DNA of 25,004 nucleotides from Beijerinckiaceae bacterium (GTDB lineage: Bacteria; Pseudomonadota; Alphaproteobacteria; Rhizobiales; Beijerinckiaceae), in the NCBI GenBank assembly GCA_022702195.1, contig JAKONB010000209.1, forward strand, positions 1 to 25,004, given 5' to 3'. Of this stretch, positions 1-7,422 are shown one piece after another. Both the position numbers and the translations under genes were made by a program. Under the pieces are notes generated by a model, which had not been told where the DNA came from, searched no databases, and saw only the letters and a program-made list of their open reading frames with translations. Within the stretch, counting starts at the first letter, position 1. Each line of letters starts with the position of its first letter.

Positions 1-293
1 GTCGAGCGGCGGCGCGGGTCGCGTGGGGAAGCGCATGCGGGGTCTTTGAGGGAGGGTCTGTCGCGGAGGGGCCGTCCGTGTCTACGACCGCGCGGGCGGA
101 AGGGCCAGTCCGGAACCGGTACAGAGCCGGGCGAACGGCTTTCGTTGACGCTGGCGGGTCCGCACACTACCTCCGGTCATCGCGCGTCGTCGCGCGCCCG
201 GTCCCGGCCGGCCATCGCTTTTCCTGACGAGACCCGCGCGTCCGCGGCCGCCGATCCCGCGACGGCCGACCGGCGAGAACCCCCAAGACGCCC
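1..293. other. Leader region upstream of metX, no gene recognised
   Basis: This GC-rich stretch has open frames on both strands, but their translations are rich in Arg, Pro and Gly and resemble no protein family I know. It presumably holds the metX promoter and 5' leader. I looked for a SAM-II (metA-type) riboswitch, common upstream of methionine genes in alphaproteobacteria, and did not see its A-rich conserved core. No tRNA is visible. Confidence 0.5.
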
Positions 294-1549
294 ATGACCA
301 CGTCGCTCGACCTGCCCACGGCACCCCTTGCGCCCGTCACCGAACCGACCGAGGCGCCGGGCGCCGGGGCGCGGCGGATGCCCGAGCGGCAGGGAGGCGA
401 GAAACCGGGCAGCGAAACCCCGGCCCTCGACCCGAAGAGCCCGGTGGCGACCTTCGGGGCCGACGAGCCGCTGGCGATGGATGCCGGAGTGGCGCTCGCC
501 CCGTTCCAGATCGCCTACCAGACCGCCGGCACCCTCAACGCCGACCGCTCCAACGCGGTGCTGATCTGCCACGCCCTCACGGGCGACAGCATTTCGCCCA
601 CACCCATCCGGTCACCGGCAAGCGCGGCTGGTGGGAGACCCTGGTGGGGCCGGGCAAGCCGGTGGATACCGACCGCTACTTCGTGATCTGCTCCAACGTC
701 GTCGGCTCCTGCATGGGCTCCACCGGGCCGGCCTCGATCAACCCGGAGACCGGGCGCGCCTACGGGCTCGACTTCCCCCTGGTGACCATCCGCGACATGG
801 TCCGGGCGCAGGCGATGCTGCTCGACCGGTTCGGGATCCGGGACCTGTTCCTGTGTATCGGCGGCTCCATGGGCGGCATGCAGGTGCTGCAATGGGCGGC
901 GAGCTACCCCGAGCGGGTCTTCGCCGCGATGCCGATCGCCACGGGGGCGCGCCACTCGGCGCAGAACATCGCTTTCCACGAGGTCGGTCGGCAGGCGATC
1001 ATGGCCGATCCGGCCTGGGCCGAGGGCCGCTACCTCGAGGAGGGTACGCGCCCCGCCAAGGGGCTCGGCGTCGCCCGGATGGGCGCGCACATCACCTACC
1101 TGTCGGAGCCGGCGCTCCACCGCAAGTTCGGCCGCCGCTTCCAGGGCGGCACCGCGCCGACCTTCTCGTTCAACGCCGATTTCCAGATCGAGAGCTACCT
1201 GCGCCACCAGGGCCTGAGCTTCGTGGAGCGGTTCGACGCCAACGCCTATCTGTATCTCACCCGCGCCATGGATTATTTCGATCTGGCCGCCGACCGGGGC
1301 GGTATCCTCGCCAACGCCTTCCGGGGCACCAAGACCCGCTTCTGCGTGATGTCCTTCACCTCCGACTGGCTGTTCCCCACCGCCGATTCCCGCGCCATCG
1401 TCCACGCGCTCAACGCCGCCTCCGCCCCGGTGGCCTTCGTCGAGGTGGAAAGCGACAAGGGCCACGATGCCTTCCTGCTCGACGAGCCGGTGATGTTCGC
1501 CGCCGCCAAGGGGTTCATCGACGCCGCAGCCCGGGCGCGCGGCCTGTGA
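294..1549 (+). pseudogene. metX: Homoserine O-acetyltransferase MetX, apparent single-base frameshift
   Basis: MetX transfers an acetyl (or succinyl) group to homoserine, the first committed step of methionine synthesis in the cytoplasm. The alpha/beta-hydrolase features are all present: the nucleophile elbow GGSMGGMQ (Ser about 192), Asp in SFTSDWLFP (about 358) and His in KGHDAFLL (about 391), numbered for the repaired protein of about 418 residues. The reading frame is broken. The first part runs from ATG 294 through ICHALTGD (ends 587); the sequence then continues as HFAHTHPVTGKRGWWETL in another frame from 590. The family sequence there is normally GDQHFAH, so one C appears to be missing between 587 and 588 (gac-ag-cat in place of gac-cag-cat). 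Everything else is intact, which suggests a sequencing error or a very recent mutation. The stop overlaps the metW start. Confidence 0.88.
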
Positions 1550-2268
1550 GGACGTTGCGTCACGTCTCGCCGGCCCCCTGGGACGCCGCCGCCTCGCTGC
1601 CGCACGGCGAGGTCGAGGGGGCGCGCATCGACCATCTCGTGGTGCTCGGCCTCGTGGCGCCGGGGGCGCGGGTGCTCGATATCGGCTGCGGCGACGGCAC
1701 CCTGCTGGCGCTGCTGCGGGACCGGCGCGGCATCGACGGGCGCGGCATCGAATTGTCGCGCGAGGGGGTCAACGCCTGCCTCGCCCGGGGCCTGCCGGTG
1801 ATCCAGGGCGACGCCGACACGGATCTGGCCAATTACCCCGACGACGCCTTCGACGTGGTGGTGCTCTCCCAGACCATCCAGGCGACGCGCAACCCCCGCA
1901 TCGTGCTGGAACACCTGCTGCGCATCGGCCGGCAGGTGGTGATCTCGTTCCCGAATTTCGGTCATTGGCGGGTGCGGGCCGAACTCGCCCTGCGCGGCCG
2001 GATGCCGGTGACCGCGCTGATGCCGGAGGAATGGTACGAGACCCAGAACATCCACCACTGCACCATCCGCGACTTCGTCGGCCTGTGCCGGGTGATGGGG
2101 GCCGAGATCGAGAAGGCCACGGCCCTCGATGCGCGCGGCCGCCCCATGCGCTTCGCCATGCCGTGGTGGGTGTGGAACCTGATGGGGGCGCAGGGGGTGT
2201 TTTTGCTGAGCCGGGGCGGGGGGATGTCCGAGGCGCCGCGCCTCACCCCCGCCGGATCAGCAGCGTGA
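1546..2268 (+). CDS. metW: Methionine biosynthesis protein MetW
   Basis: MetW is a class I SAM-methyltransferase-fold protein encoded next to MetX in many proteobacteria and reported to support MetX activity. Here it has 240 residues. Motif I VLDIGCGDGTLL lies near residues 43-54. The MetW hallmarks NFGHWRVRAELALRGRMPV and EEWYETQNIHHCTIRDF follow, and the C-terminal region ends in MGAQGVFLLSR. I chose the GTG at 1546 because it overlaps the metX stop in the pattern GTGA and leads directly into the conserved N-terminus; a start inside metX would be out of character. Translation is therefore probably coupled to metX, so the metX frameshift, if real, could also lower MetW. The 3' end overlaps the convergent methyltransferase gene by 26 bp. 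Confidence 0.92.
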   Translation: MRTLRHVSPAPWDAAASLPHGEVEGARIDHLVVLGLVAPGARVLDIGCGDGTLLALLRDRRGIDGRGIELSREGVNACLARGLPVIQGDADTDLANYPDDAFDVVVLSQTIQATRNPRIVLEHLLRIGRQVVISFPNFGHWRVRAELALRGRMPVTALMPEEWYETQNIHHCTIRDFVGLCRVMGAEIEKATALDARGRPMRFAMPWWVWNLMGAQGVFLLSRGGGMSEAPRLTPAGSAA

Positions 2269-2995
2269 CCACCTCGTAGGTCACGGCCGCGCCGCCGGCC
2301 TCGAAGGCGCGCAGCACCCGGCGCAGGGCACCCGGCGACAGGGGCGCGGCGTCGCCCGGCGTCCCGGCGCCGATGGCCCGGAGCGCGGCGAGGAAGGCGC
2401 GCCCGTCTTCATGGGGCTCGACCAGGGGCTCGGCCGTCACCCGCACCGCGCAGCCCGGAACGGCCAGGGATCCGAGGGCCGCAAGGGTCGGATAGGCCGG
2501 CGTCGCCGCCGTGAGGCCGAGGGCCGCGTGCGCCTCGCGCCACTCGGCGAACGTGCCGGAGGCCAGGGTCGCCACCGCCAGGAGGCCGCCGGGGGCGAGG
2601 AGCGCGGCCAGCCGCGCCAGCGTCCCCTCCAGATCCTCGAACCATTGGGCGGCCAGACTCGAGGCGATCAGGTCGAAGCCCGGTGCCAGGGCCGGGCGCT
2701 CGCCATCCATCACCAGCGGGAGGACCCGCCCCCCGAGCCGCGCGGCGCAGCGGCGCGCCATGGCGGGGGCGAGGTCGGAGGCGACGAGGTGGCGGGGGGC
2801 GAGACGGCGGCAGAGCGCCGCTGTCAGCAGGCCGGTGCCGCAGCCGATCTCCAGGATGCGGGGGGCGCCCGCCAGGGGCTCGTCGATGATGCGCCGGGCC
2901 AGCCCCTCGGCCACCTGGGCCTGGATCGCCGCCGCCCGATCGTAATCCTCGGCCCCGTCGAAGGCCCGGGCCACAGCCTGTTTCCAGGAACGCAT
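2243..2995 (-). CDS. SAM-dependent methyltransferase, BioC-like
   Basis: A 250-residue class I methyltransferase. It starts MRSWKQAVARAFDGAEDYDRAA, the usual opening of BioC/NDUFAF5-type proteins. SAM-binding motif I is ILEIGCGTG (residues 47-55), the acidic end of strand 2 is ASDLAPAM, and the post-II/III region is FDLIASSLAAQWFEDL. It ends with VTYEVVTLLIRRG, a tail like that of BioC. BioC methylates malonyl-ACP to start pimelate/biotin synthesis, but no bio genes are nearby, so substrate and role stay open; a generic methyltransferase is the alternative. The ATG at 2995 was preferred to longer upstream extensions because homology starts there. The gene converges on metW with a 26-bp overlap. 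Confidence 0.85.
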   Translation of the reverse strand: MRSWKQAVARAFDGAEDYDRAAAIQAQVAEGLARRIIDEPLAGAPRILEIGCGTGLLTAALCRRLAPRHLVASDLAPAMARRCAARLGGRVLPLVMDGERPALAPGFDLIASSLAAQWFEDLEGTLARLAALLAPGGLLAVATLASGTFAEWREAHAALGLTAATPAYPTLAALGSLAVPGCAVRVTAEPLVEPHEDGRAFLAALRAIGAGTPGDAAPLSPGALRRVLRAFEAGGAAVTYEVVTLLIRRG

Positions 2996-3185
2996 CGCCG
3001 CCGCCGGTGAGGATGACCATGCGGCGATAGCCCCGTCGGGCGCCTGCCTCAAGAGAAACCCGACTGTGCCTCCCGCACCCCAGGGGCGGTAAAACCGCCG
3101 GGCGCGACCTCGCCCAAGCTTGACTCCGCCGGGGCAGCGGCCATCGTTCCCCGCAATCGACGGACTCCAGCAAAAGATTGCCGGC

Positions 3186-3653
3186 ATGCGCCCGAATTCC
3201 CTCTCCGCCACCCTCGCCCTCGGCCTCGCCCTGGCCGGCGCCCTCCAGCCCGCTCTCGCGCGTTCGGGCCGCGAGGAGATCACCCCCGCCGAGGAACGCG
3301 AGTTCAATTTCGACGCGAACATCCCCGCCTGCCAGGCCCCCGAGGTGCTGGAGCGGCTCTCGACCCACTTCGCCGAGAAGGAGGCGAAGTTCTGGAACTC
3401 CTCGCTCACCATCGTGAATTACGAGCGCATTGAGCGCACCGCCTGGCGCCCCTGGGGGCTCGACTTCTACCCGCGCCGCTATTGCAGCGCCGTGGCCACC
3501 ACCTCGGACGGCCTGCGCCGCAAGGTCGATTACTCGGTGCGCGACGGGCTCGGGATCATCGGGGCCGATTGGGGCATCGAGTTCTGCGTCCATGGCCTCG
3601 ACCGCAACCGCTCCTACGCCTACGCCACGGCCTGCCGCGAAGCGCGTCCGTGA
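3186..3653 (+). CDS. Conserved-looking exported protein, unknown function
   Basis: 155 residues. A Sec signal peptide is clear (MRPNSLSATL, hydrophobic core, cleavage likely after ALA near residue 26). The mature part of about 130 residues has four Cys (about 49, 100, 134 and 150), consistent with two disulfides in the periplasm, and is rich in aromatic residues (FYPRRYCS, GADWGIEFCVHGLD). I do not recognise the family with certainty; similar small secreted proteins occur in Hyphomicrobiales. ATG 3186 is chosen because the signal peptide begins there; an in-frame start at 3120 would add 22 residues in front of it. The TGA stop overlaps the GTG of the RNase T2 gene, so the two are probably co-translated and may act together outside the cytoplasm. 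Confidence 0.8.
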   Translation: MRPNSLSATLALGLALAGALQPALARSGREEITPAEEREFNFDANIPACQAPEVLERLSTHFAEKEAKFWNSSLTIVNYERIERTAWRPWGLDFYPRRYCSAVATTSDGLRRKVDYSVRDGLGIIGADWGIEFCVHGLDRNRSYAYATACREARP

Positions 3654-4315
3654 GCCTGCGCGTCTGGGGCCTCCTGGCGGCGTTCTTCGTCGTCACCGCG
3701 CCGGCCGCCCGGGCGCAGGGCTACGACCAGCGCGGCACGCCGGGGGCATTCGACTTCTACGTCCTCGCTCTGTCGTGGTCGCCGACCTTCTGCGAGACCG
3801 ACGCGGCGCGCCGCGAGGCGGATGGCCAGTGCCGGCCGGGCCGCGGCCTCGGCTTCGTCGTGCACGGCCTGTGGCCGCAATACACGCGAGGCTATCCGGC
3901 GAACTGCTCGTCGGTGGAGCGCTCCCCCACCCGGCAGGCCATCGCGGAGGCCGGCGAGGTCTATCCGAGCGAGGGGCTGGCCCGCTACGAGTGGCGCAAG
4001 CACGGCACCTGCTCGGGCCTCGACCCGACCGCGTATTTCCGCGCCGCCCGCACCGCCCGCGCGGCGGTGACGATCCCGGACGCCTACCGGAATCCCACCG
4101 GCGACACCCGCGCCGCGCCCATCGAGATCGCCCGTCAGTTCGTCCTGGCCAATCGTGGCCTGCGCCCGGACATGATGTCCGTCACCTGCGCGCGCGGCCA
4201 GTTGCAGGAGGTGCGGGTCTGCTTCTCGAAGGATCTGCGCGACTTCACCCCCTGCCCGGAGGTGGCCCGCCAGAATTGCCGGGCGGGCGAGGTCGCCATC
4301 GGGGCGGCGCGCTGA
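3650..4315 (+). CDS. Secreted ribonuclease T2 family protein
   Basis: 221 residues starting from a GTG in the overlap GTGA with the preceding gene. The N-terminus is a signal peptide (SLRVWGLLAAFFVVTAPAARA, cleavage near residue 22). Both catalytic segments of the RNase T2 family are intact: CAS I GFVVHGLWPQ (His about 72) and CAS II YEWRKHGTCSG (Glu about 114, His about 118). Several Cys are placed as expected for disulfides (FCET, GQCRP, ANCSS, GTCSG). T2 enzymes cleave single-stranded RNA through 2',3'-cyclic phosphate intermediates, here presumably in the periplasm or outside the cell for RNA scavenging. The start is fixed by the signal peptide and the overlap. Confidence 0.93.
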   Translation: MSLRVWGLLAAFFVVTAPAARAQGYDQRGTPGAFDFYVLALSWSPTFCETDAARREADGQCRPGRGLGFVVHGLWPQYTRGYPANCSSVERSPTRQAIAEAGEVYPSEGLARYEWRKHGTCSGLDPTAYFRAARTARAAVTIPDAYRNPTGDTRAAPIEIARQFVLANRGLRPDMMSVTCARGQLQEVRVCFSKDLRDFTPCPEVARQNCRAGEVAIGAAR

Positions 4316-4390
4316 GCGTGCTGAGGCGCAACACCGATTCGCTCGGCGAAGGCGACTTGGGTTCGCGGTCCGAAGCAATGCCCGGCGCGG

Positions 4391-4486
4391 GTCCCCTCTC
4401 CTGAAAGGAGAGGGACAGGGTGAGGTGTGTGACCCTTTCAAAGAGGGCCGGCCCCTCACCCCAACCCTCTCTCAAACGGGGGAGGG
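4391..4486 (+). repeat. Intergenic double-hairpin repeat, copy A
   Basis: Two hairpins lie between the RNase T2 and rlmJ genes. The first is a perfect 9-bp stem (4394-4402 with 4406-4414, loop gaa). The second is an imperfect hairpin at 4465-4486. The spacer between them contains a tgagg-tgtgtgacc block. The same element occurs on the opposite strand at 14825-14910: over 46 aligned bases around the first hairpin I count 39 identities, and 19 of 22 over the second. It is therefore a dispersed intergenic repeat. It may also act as a terminator for the upstream pair. Confidence 0.75.
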
Positions 4487-4546
4487 CGCGCGTCGCAGGT
4501 CGCCCGCGCCCAGCGGCCGACCACCCACCTGACATTCACGAGCCCC

Positions 4547-5392
4547 ATGAACTACCGCCACGCCTTCCATGCCGGCAATTTCGCCGACGTCCTCAAGCAC
4601 CTCGTGCTGACGCGAGTGCTCGCCCACCTCCAGGCCAAGGCGACGCCGTTCCGGGCCATCGACACCCATGCGGGGCTCGGCTTCTACGATCTGACCGGCG
4701 ACGAGGCCGGGCGCACCGGCGAGGCGAACGATGGCTGGGGCCGGCTCGCCACCCCGTTCGCCCCGGAGGTCGAGGCCCTGCTCGGCCCCTACCGCGCGGC
4801 GGTGGCCGCGGTGCAGGCGCGCCACGGGGCGGCGATCTATCCGGGCTCGCCCGCGCTCATCCGCGAATTCCTGCGCCCCATCGACCGGGGCGTGTTCGTG
4901 GAGCTGCACCCGGCGGATGCCGAGACCCTGCGCGCCCGCTACAATGCGGATTCGCGCACCAAGGTGATGCACCTCGACGGCTGGACCGCGCTGAACGCCT
5001 TGATCCCGCCCCCCGAGCGGCGCGGCCTGGTGTTGATCGACCCGCCCTACGAGGAACTCGGCGAGATCGACCGTCTCGGCGCGTCCCTGGCCAGGGCGGT
5101 GGCGAAATGGCCCACCGGGACCTATCTCGGCTGGTACCCGATCAAGGACGTAGCTCGCGTGGACCACATGGTGGCGCAGCTCCACCGCGCCCTGTCCCGC
5201 CCGGCCCTGCGCCTCGACCTCCTGGTCACCGCCCCCGACCCGGCCCGGCTGAACGGCAACGGGCTCATCGTCATCAACCCGCCCTGGACCCTCGCCGACG
5301 AGGCGATGCGGTTCCTCCCCGCCCTGGCCGAAAGGCTGGCGCGGGACGATTACGGCGCTTTCCGTTGCGAGGCCTTCGGTGCACACGCGTAA
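4547..5392 (+). CDS. rlmJ: 23S rRNA (adenine(2030)-N6)-methyltransferase RlmJ
   Basis: 281 residues, the usual RlmJ size. The N-terminus MNYRHAFHAGNFADVLKHLV is the family signature, followed by AIDTHAGLGFYDL near residues 38-49 (SAM site). The N6-adenine methyltransferase catalytic motif DPPYE is at 165-169. The C-terminal GNGLIVINPPWTL motif, also characteristic, is present. RlmJ methylates A2030 of 23S rRNA during ribosome maturation; the E. coli mutant is nearly normal. ATG 4547 gives the exact family start. The stop overlaps the next gene by 14 nt, suggesting coupled translation. Confidence 0.95.
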   Translation: MNYRHAFHAGNFADVLKHLVLTRVLAHLQAKATPFRAIDTHAGLGFYDLTGDEAGRTGEANDGWGRLATPFAPEVEALLGPYRAAVAAVQARHGAAIYPGSPALIREFLRPIDRGVFVELHPADAETLRARYNADSRTKVMHLDGWTALNALIPPPERRGLVLIDPPYEELGEIDRLGASLARAVAKWPTGTYLGWYPIKDVARVDHMVAQLHRALSRPALRLDLLVTAPDPARLNGNGLIVINPPWTLADEAMRFLPALAERLARDDYGAFRCEAFGAHA

Positions 5393-6104
5393 CGCCCGTC
5401 TGGCGGCCGAGCCGGGCGGCCCCTGGATCGCCATCGACAGCGCCCCGATCCCCGGCACCCCGAAACAGATGCGGCTCCTGCGCTGCGGCGACGCCTACTC
5501 GATCGAGGTCGAGGCCGGCGAGCTGATGAACGACCGGGATCGCGGCTCCGAGCAGGCGCTCGCCACCGAGACCTGTGCGCGGCTCACCGGTCGCCCCGCG
5601 CCGCGCCTGCTCATCGGCGGGCTCGGCATGGGCTTCACCCTGCGCTCCGCCCTGGAGGTCCTCGGGCCGGACGCGGAGGTGGTGGTGGCCGAGCTGATGC
5701 CGGCGGTGATCGGCTGGGCGCGCGGCCCGCTCGCCCACCTCTTCGCCGGCAGCCTGGAGGATCCGCGCGTCAGCCTCGTGGAGGGCGATGTGAACCGGCT
5801 GATCCAGTCGGGTCCGGCCCGGTTCGACGCGATCCTGCTCGATGTCGACAACGGCCCCACCGGCATGGTCCGGCGCGCCAACGACCGGCTCTACGATGCC
5901 TGGGGCCTCAAGCGCGCCCGCCACGCCCTGCGGCCGGGCGGCCTGCTCGCGGTCTGGTCCGGCGGCCCCAACCGCCGCTTCAAGGCGCGCCTCGCCCGCC
6001 ACGGTTTCGCCGTGGAGGAGATCCGCTTTTCCCCCCGCACGCCGGCGGGCAGCCGGCACGTGCTGTGGATCGCCCGGCGGGGGGAGGATGCGGCGGCGGG
6101 TTGA
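5379..6104 (+). CDS. Spermidine-synthase-like SAM-binding protein
   Basis: 241 residues of the polyamine-synthase fold. Visible features are GELMNDRDRGSEQALATE (residues 47-64), the nucleotide-binding loop LLIGGLGMGFTLR (77-89), acidic Glu in VVVAELMPAVIGW (about 105) and FDAILLDVDNGP (149-160), where true spermidine synthases carry their catalytic Asp. It is shorter than SpeE and lacks a clear N-terminal beta-sheet domain, so it is probably one of the spermidine-synthase-like proteins with unassigned substrate. The start is a GTG inside the end of rlmJ; the next in-frame ATG (5469) would remove part of the N-terminus. Confidence 0.82.
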   Translation: MHTRNARLAAEPGGPWIAIDSAPIPGTPKQMRLLRCGDAYSIEVEAGELMNDRDRGSEQALATETCARLTGRPAPRLLIGGLGMGFTLRSALEVLGPDAEVVVAELMPAVIGWARGPLAHLFAGSLEDPRVSLVEGDVNRLIQSGPARFDAILLDVDNGPTGMVRRANDRLYDAWGLKRARHALRPGGLLAVWSGGPNRRFKARLARHGFAVEEIRFSPRTPAGSRHVLWIARRGEDAAAG

Positions 6105-6120
6105 CCGCTCGGGGCGGTCA
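6102..6120. terminator. Short palindrome spanning both convergent stop codons
   Basis: Perfect 7-bp arms TGACCGC (6102-6108) and GCGGTCA (6114-6120) around a 5-nt loop. The left arm starts with the TGA of the plus-strand gene and the right arm ends with the complement of the TGA of the minus-strand gene, so both genes end inside one hairpin. No T-tract follows. A bidirectional terminator or mRNA 3'-end structure is a reasonable reading. Confidence 0.5.
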
Positions 6121-7212
6121 GGCGGCCAGCGGCGTTCCGTCGTCGCGGTAGCGAACGACGAGGTCGTGGGTGTCCTCGTCCTCGTCGACGATCTCGGACC
6201 CATCCCAGGCCGTCGATGCCTCGGCCATCAGGGAATGGGCCGGCACCGCCCCCGGCGCGCGCAGGAAGTAATCCACCGGCGTCTTGCCCTTGCCGGACGC
6301 GAACCGTTCATGTGGCGCGTGCGTGCCCTGGTTGTCGGCGATCAGCATCCGGTCGGCGTCGAGAACGTCGACCACGAGGAAGATGTGGTCGGCCCCGAAG
6401 GGCTTGGTCAGATCGAGCGTCACCGCCACGTCCCCGGCCTGCTGCCGGCCGATCTTCACCCGCTGCCAGTGACGGTCCTTCTCGAGGATACGGGCGAGGC
6501 GCCCGGCGCCACGCTCCATGGCGATATCGATGCCCGCCTCGCGCAGGAACATGACCAAGGTACACGCACAGGCATTGTGCGGCGTCGATGTGCCGTAGAT
6601 CGGAATCATCGCATCGAAGGCCTTGCGCCGGACGGCGTCGCAGCGTGTCCGATCCGCCCCGATGGCGATGAGGTCCTGCAGATGGGCACCGTCGCCCCGC
6701 TCGGCGGCGCTCGTGGTCGCGACAGGCTGCACCAGGGTGTGGACGCTGGCGACGTTTCTTGCCGAGGCGGGGGTGACGGTGCCCGCCTTCCAGCCCTCAT
6801 GCGTCTGGATCGCCTTCGTCAAGGCCGCGATCTGATCCTCTCCCAGGTCCCGGAGGATCGTGGAGGGGGCGATCCCGGTGGCTTTCGAGACGGCGGCCAC
6901 ATAGACCTCGCTCTTGTTGCCGTCGCTCGGCGGCGCGTATCGGTGGATGGCGTCCCTGAGCGTCCGATTCCGGTAGGCTCTGCCCGTGAGGAGGGTGGCG
7001 ATCGCCTCCAGGCCGGTCTCTTCGTCGGGGAAGATCGCGAAGCGCGAGTCGCCGCCGATGGCACCGCAGGCCTCGGCAAAGCTGCCCTTGATGATGTTGC
7101 CGGGATTGAAGTTCCGCCACGATCGGCTTCCGCCGGATCGCAAGGTCTCGTCGCCGTTCTCATCGCGGTAGGCGACAACCAGGGGTGATTTGGACCAAGC
7201 CGCAACGAACAT
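6118..7212 (-). CDS. Two-domain predicted cell-wall hydrolase (NPGN-type domain plus Cys amidase-like domain)
   Basis: 364 residues, no signal peptide or membrane segment. Residues 32-142 form a domain with WRNFNPGNIIKGSFAEACGAIG, FAIFPDEETGLEAIATLL, IHRYAPPSDGN and a final THEGW; this NPGN-type module is found in phage lysins and secreted effectors. Residues 195-325 look like an NlpC/P60- or CHAP-type papain-fold hydrolase: HNACACTLVMFL (nucleophile candidate Cys217, possibly Cys215), GDVAV, ADHIFLVVDVLD (His276) and IADNQG (Asn294). Both ends carry a similar LVV-YRD string (residues 11-17 and 351-357). GGGGAG lies 8 nt before ATG 7212. GC is visibly lower than in neighbours and the upstream DNA is AT-rich, consistent with transfer. 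Peptidoglycan cleavage is inferred; no immunity gene is evident. Confidence 0.7.
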   Translation of the reverse strand: MFVAAWSKSPLVVAYRDENGDETLRSGGSRSWRNFNPGNIIKGSFAEACGAIGGDSRFAIFPDEETGLEAIATLLTGRAYRNRTLRDAIHRYAPPSDGNKSEVYVAAVSKATGIAPSTILRDLGEDQIAALTKAIQTHEGWKAGTVTPASARNVASVHTLVQPVATTSAAERGDGAHLQDLIAIGADRTRCDAVRRKAFDAMIPIYGTSTPHNACACTLVMFLREAGIDIAMERGAGRLARILEKDRHWQRVKIGRQQAGDVAVTLDLTKPFGADHIFLVVDVLDADRMLIADNQGTHAPHERFASGKGKTPVDYFLRAPGAVPAHSLMAEASTAWDGSEIVDEDEDTHDLVVRYRDDGTPLAA

Positions 7213-7254
7213 GTCGACAACTCCCCATCGAACATCGGGACGCTATCGCCAATC

Positions 7255-7284
7255 AATCAGGTGTAAAGAGGATGTTTCCTGATT
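7255..7284. promoter_or_regulatory. AT-rich inverted repeat upstream of the hydrolase gene
   Basis: Arms AATCAGG (7255-7261) and CCTGATT (7278-7284) are exact inverses separated by 16 nt, within an AT-rich patch unusual for this window, about 45 bp upstream of the minus-strand start at 7212. The position fits an operator or promoter-associated site. I could not pick convincing -35 and -10 boxes. Confidence 0.35.
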
Positions 7285-7383
7285 CTTGGTCATTTATATC
7301 AATAAAGACGGCACGCTAGGAAGAAGCCGCGTCTTGGTGGACTGGCGGAGGCAGGAGGGGCCATCGAGATATGCAGTATAGGC

Positions 7384-7401
7384 ATCGGGCGGCATGCCGA
7401 T
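7384..7401 (-). terminator. Possible weak terminator after the HxlR gene
   Basis: ATCGG and CCGAT arms flank the palindrome CGGCATGCCG (7390-7399) about 20 bp beyond the HxlR stop. No T-run is evident, so termination is a guess. Confidence 0.25.
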
Positions 7402-7422
7402 CCAGCGCGGTATTCCCTGCCG

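Noticed and set aside
1..293. SAM-II riboswitch upstream of metX
   Set aside because: The conserved A-rich and pseudoknot core was not found by eye. A covariance-model search would be decisive.
631..1545. Extension of metW upstream across metX in the same frame
   Set aside because: The translated part is unlike any MetW; the GTGA overlap at 1546 gives the natural start.
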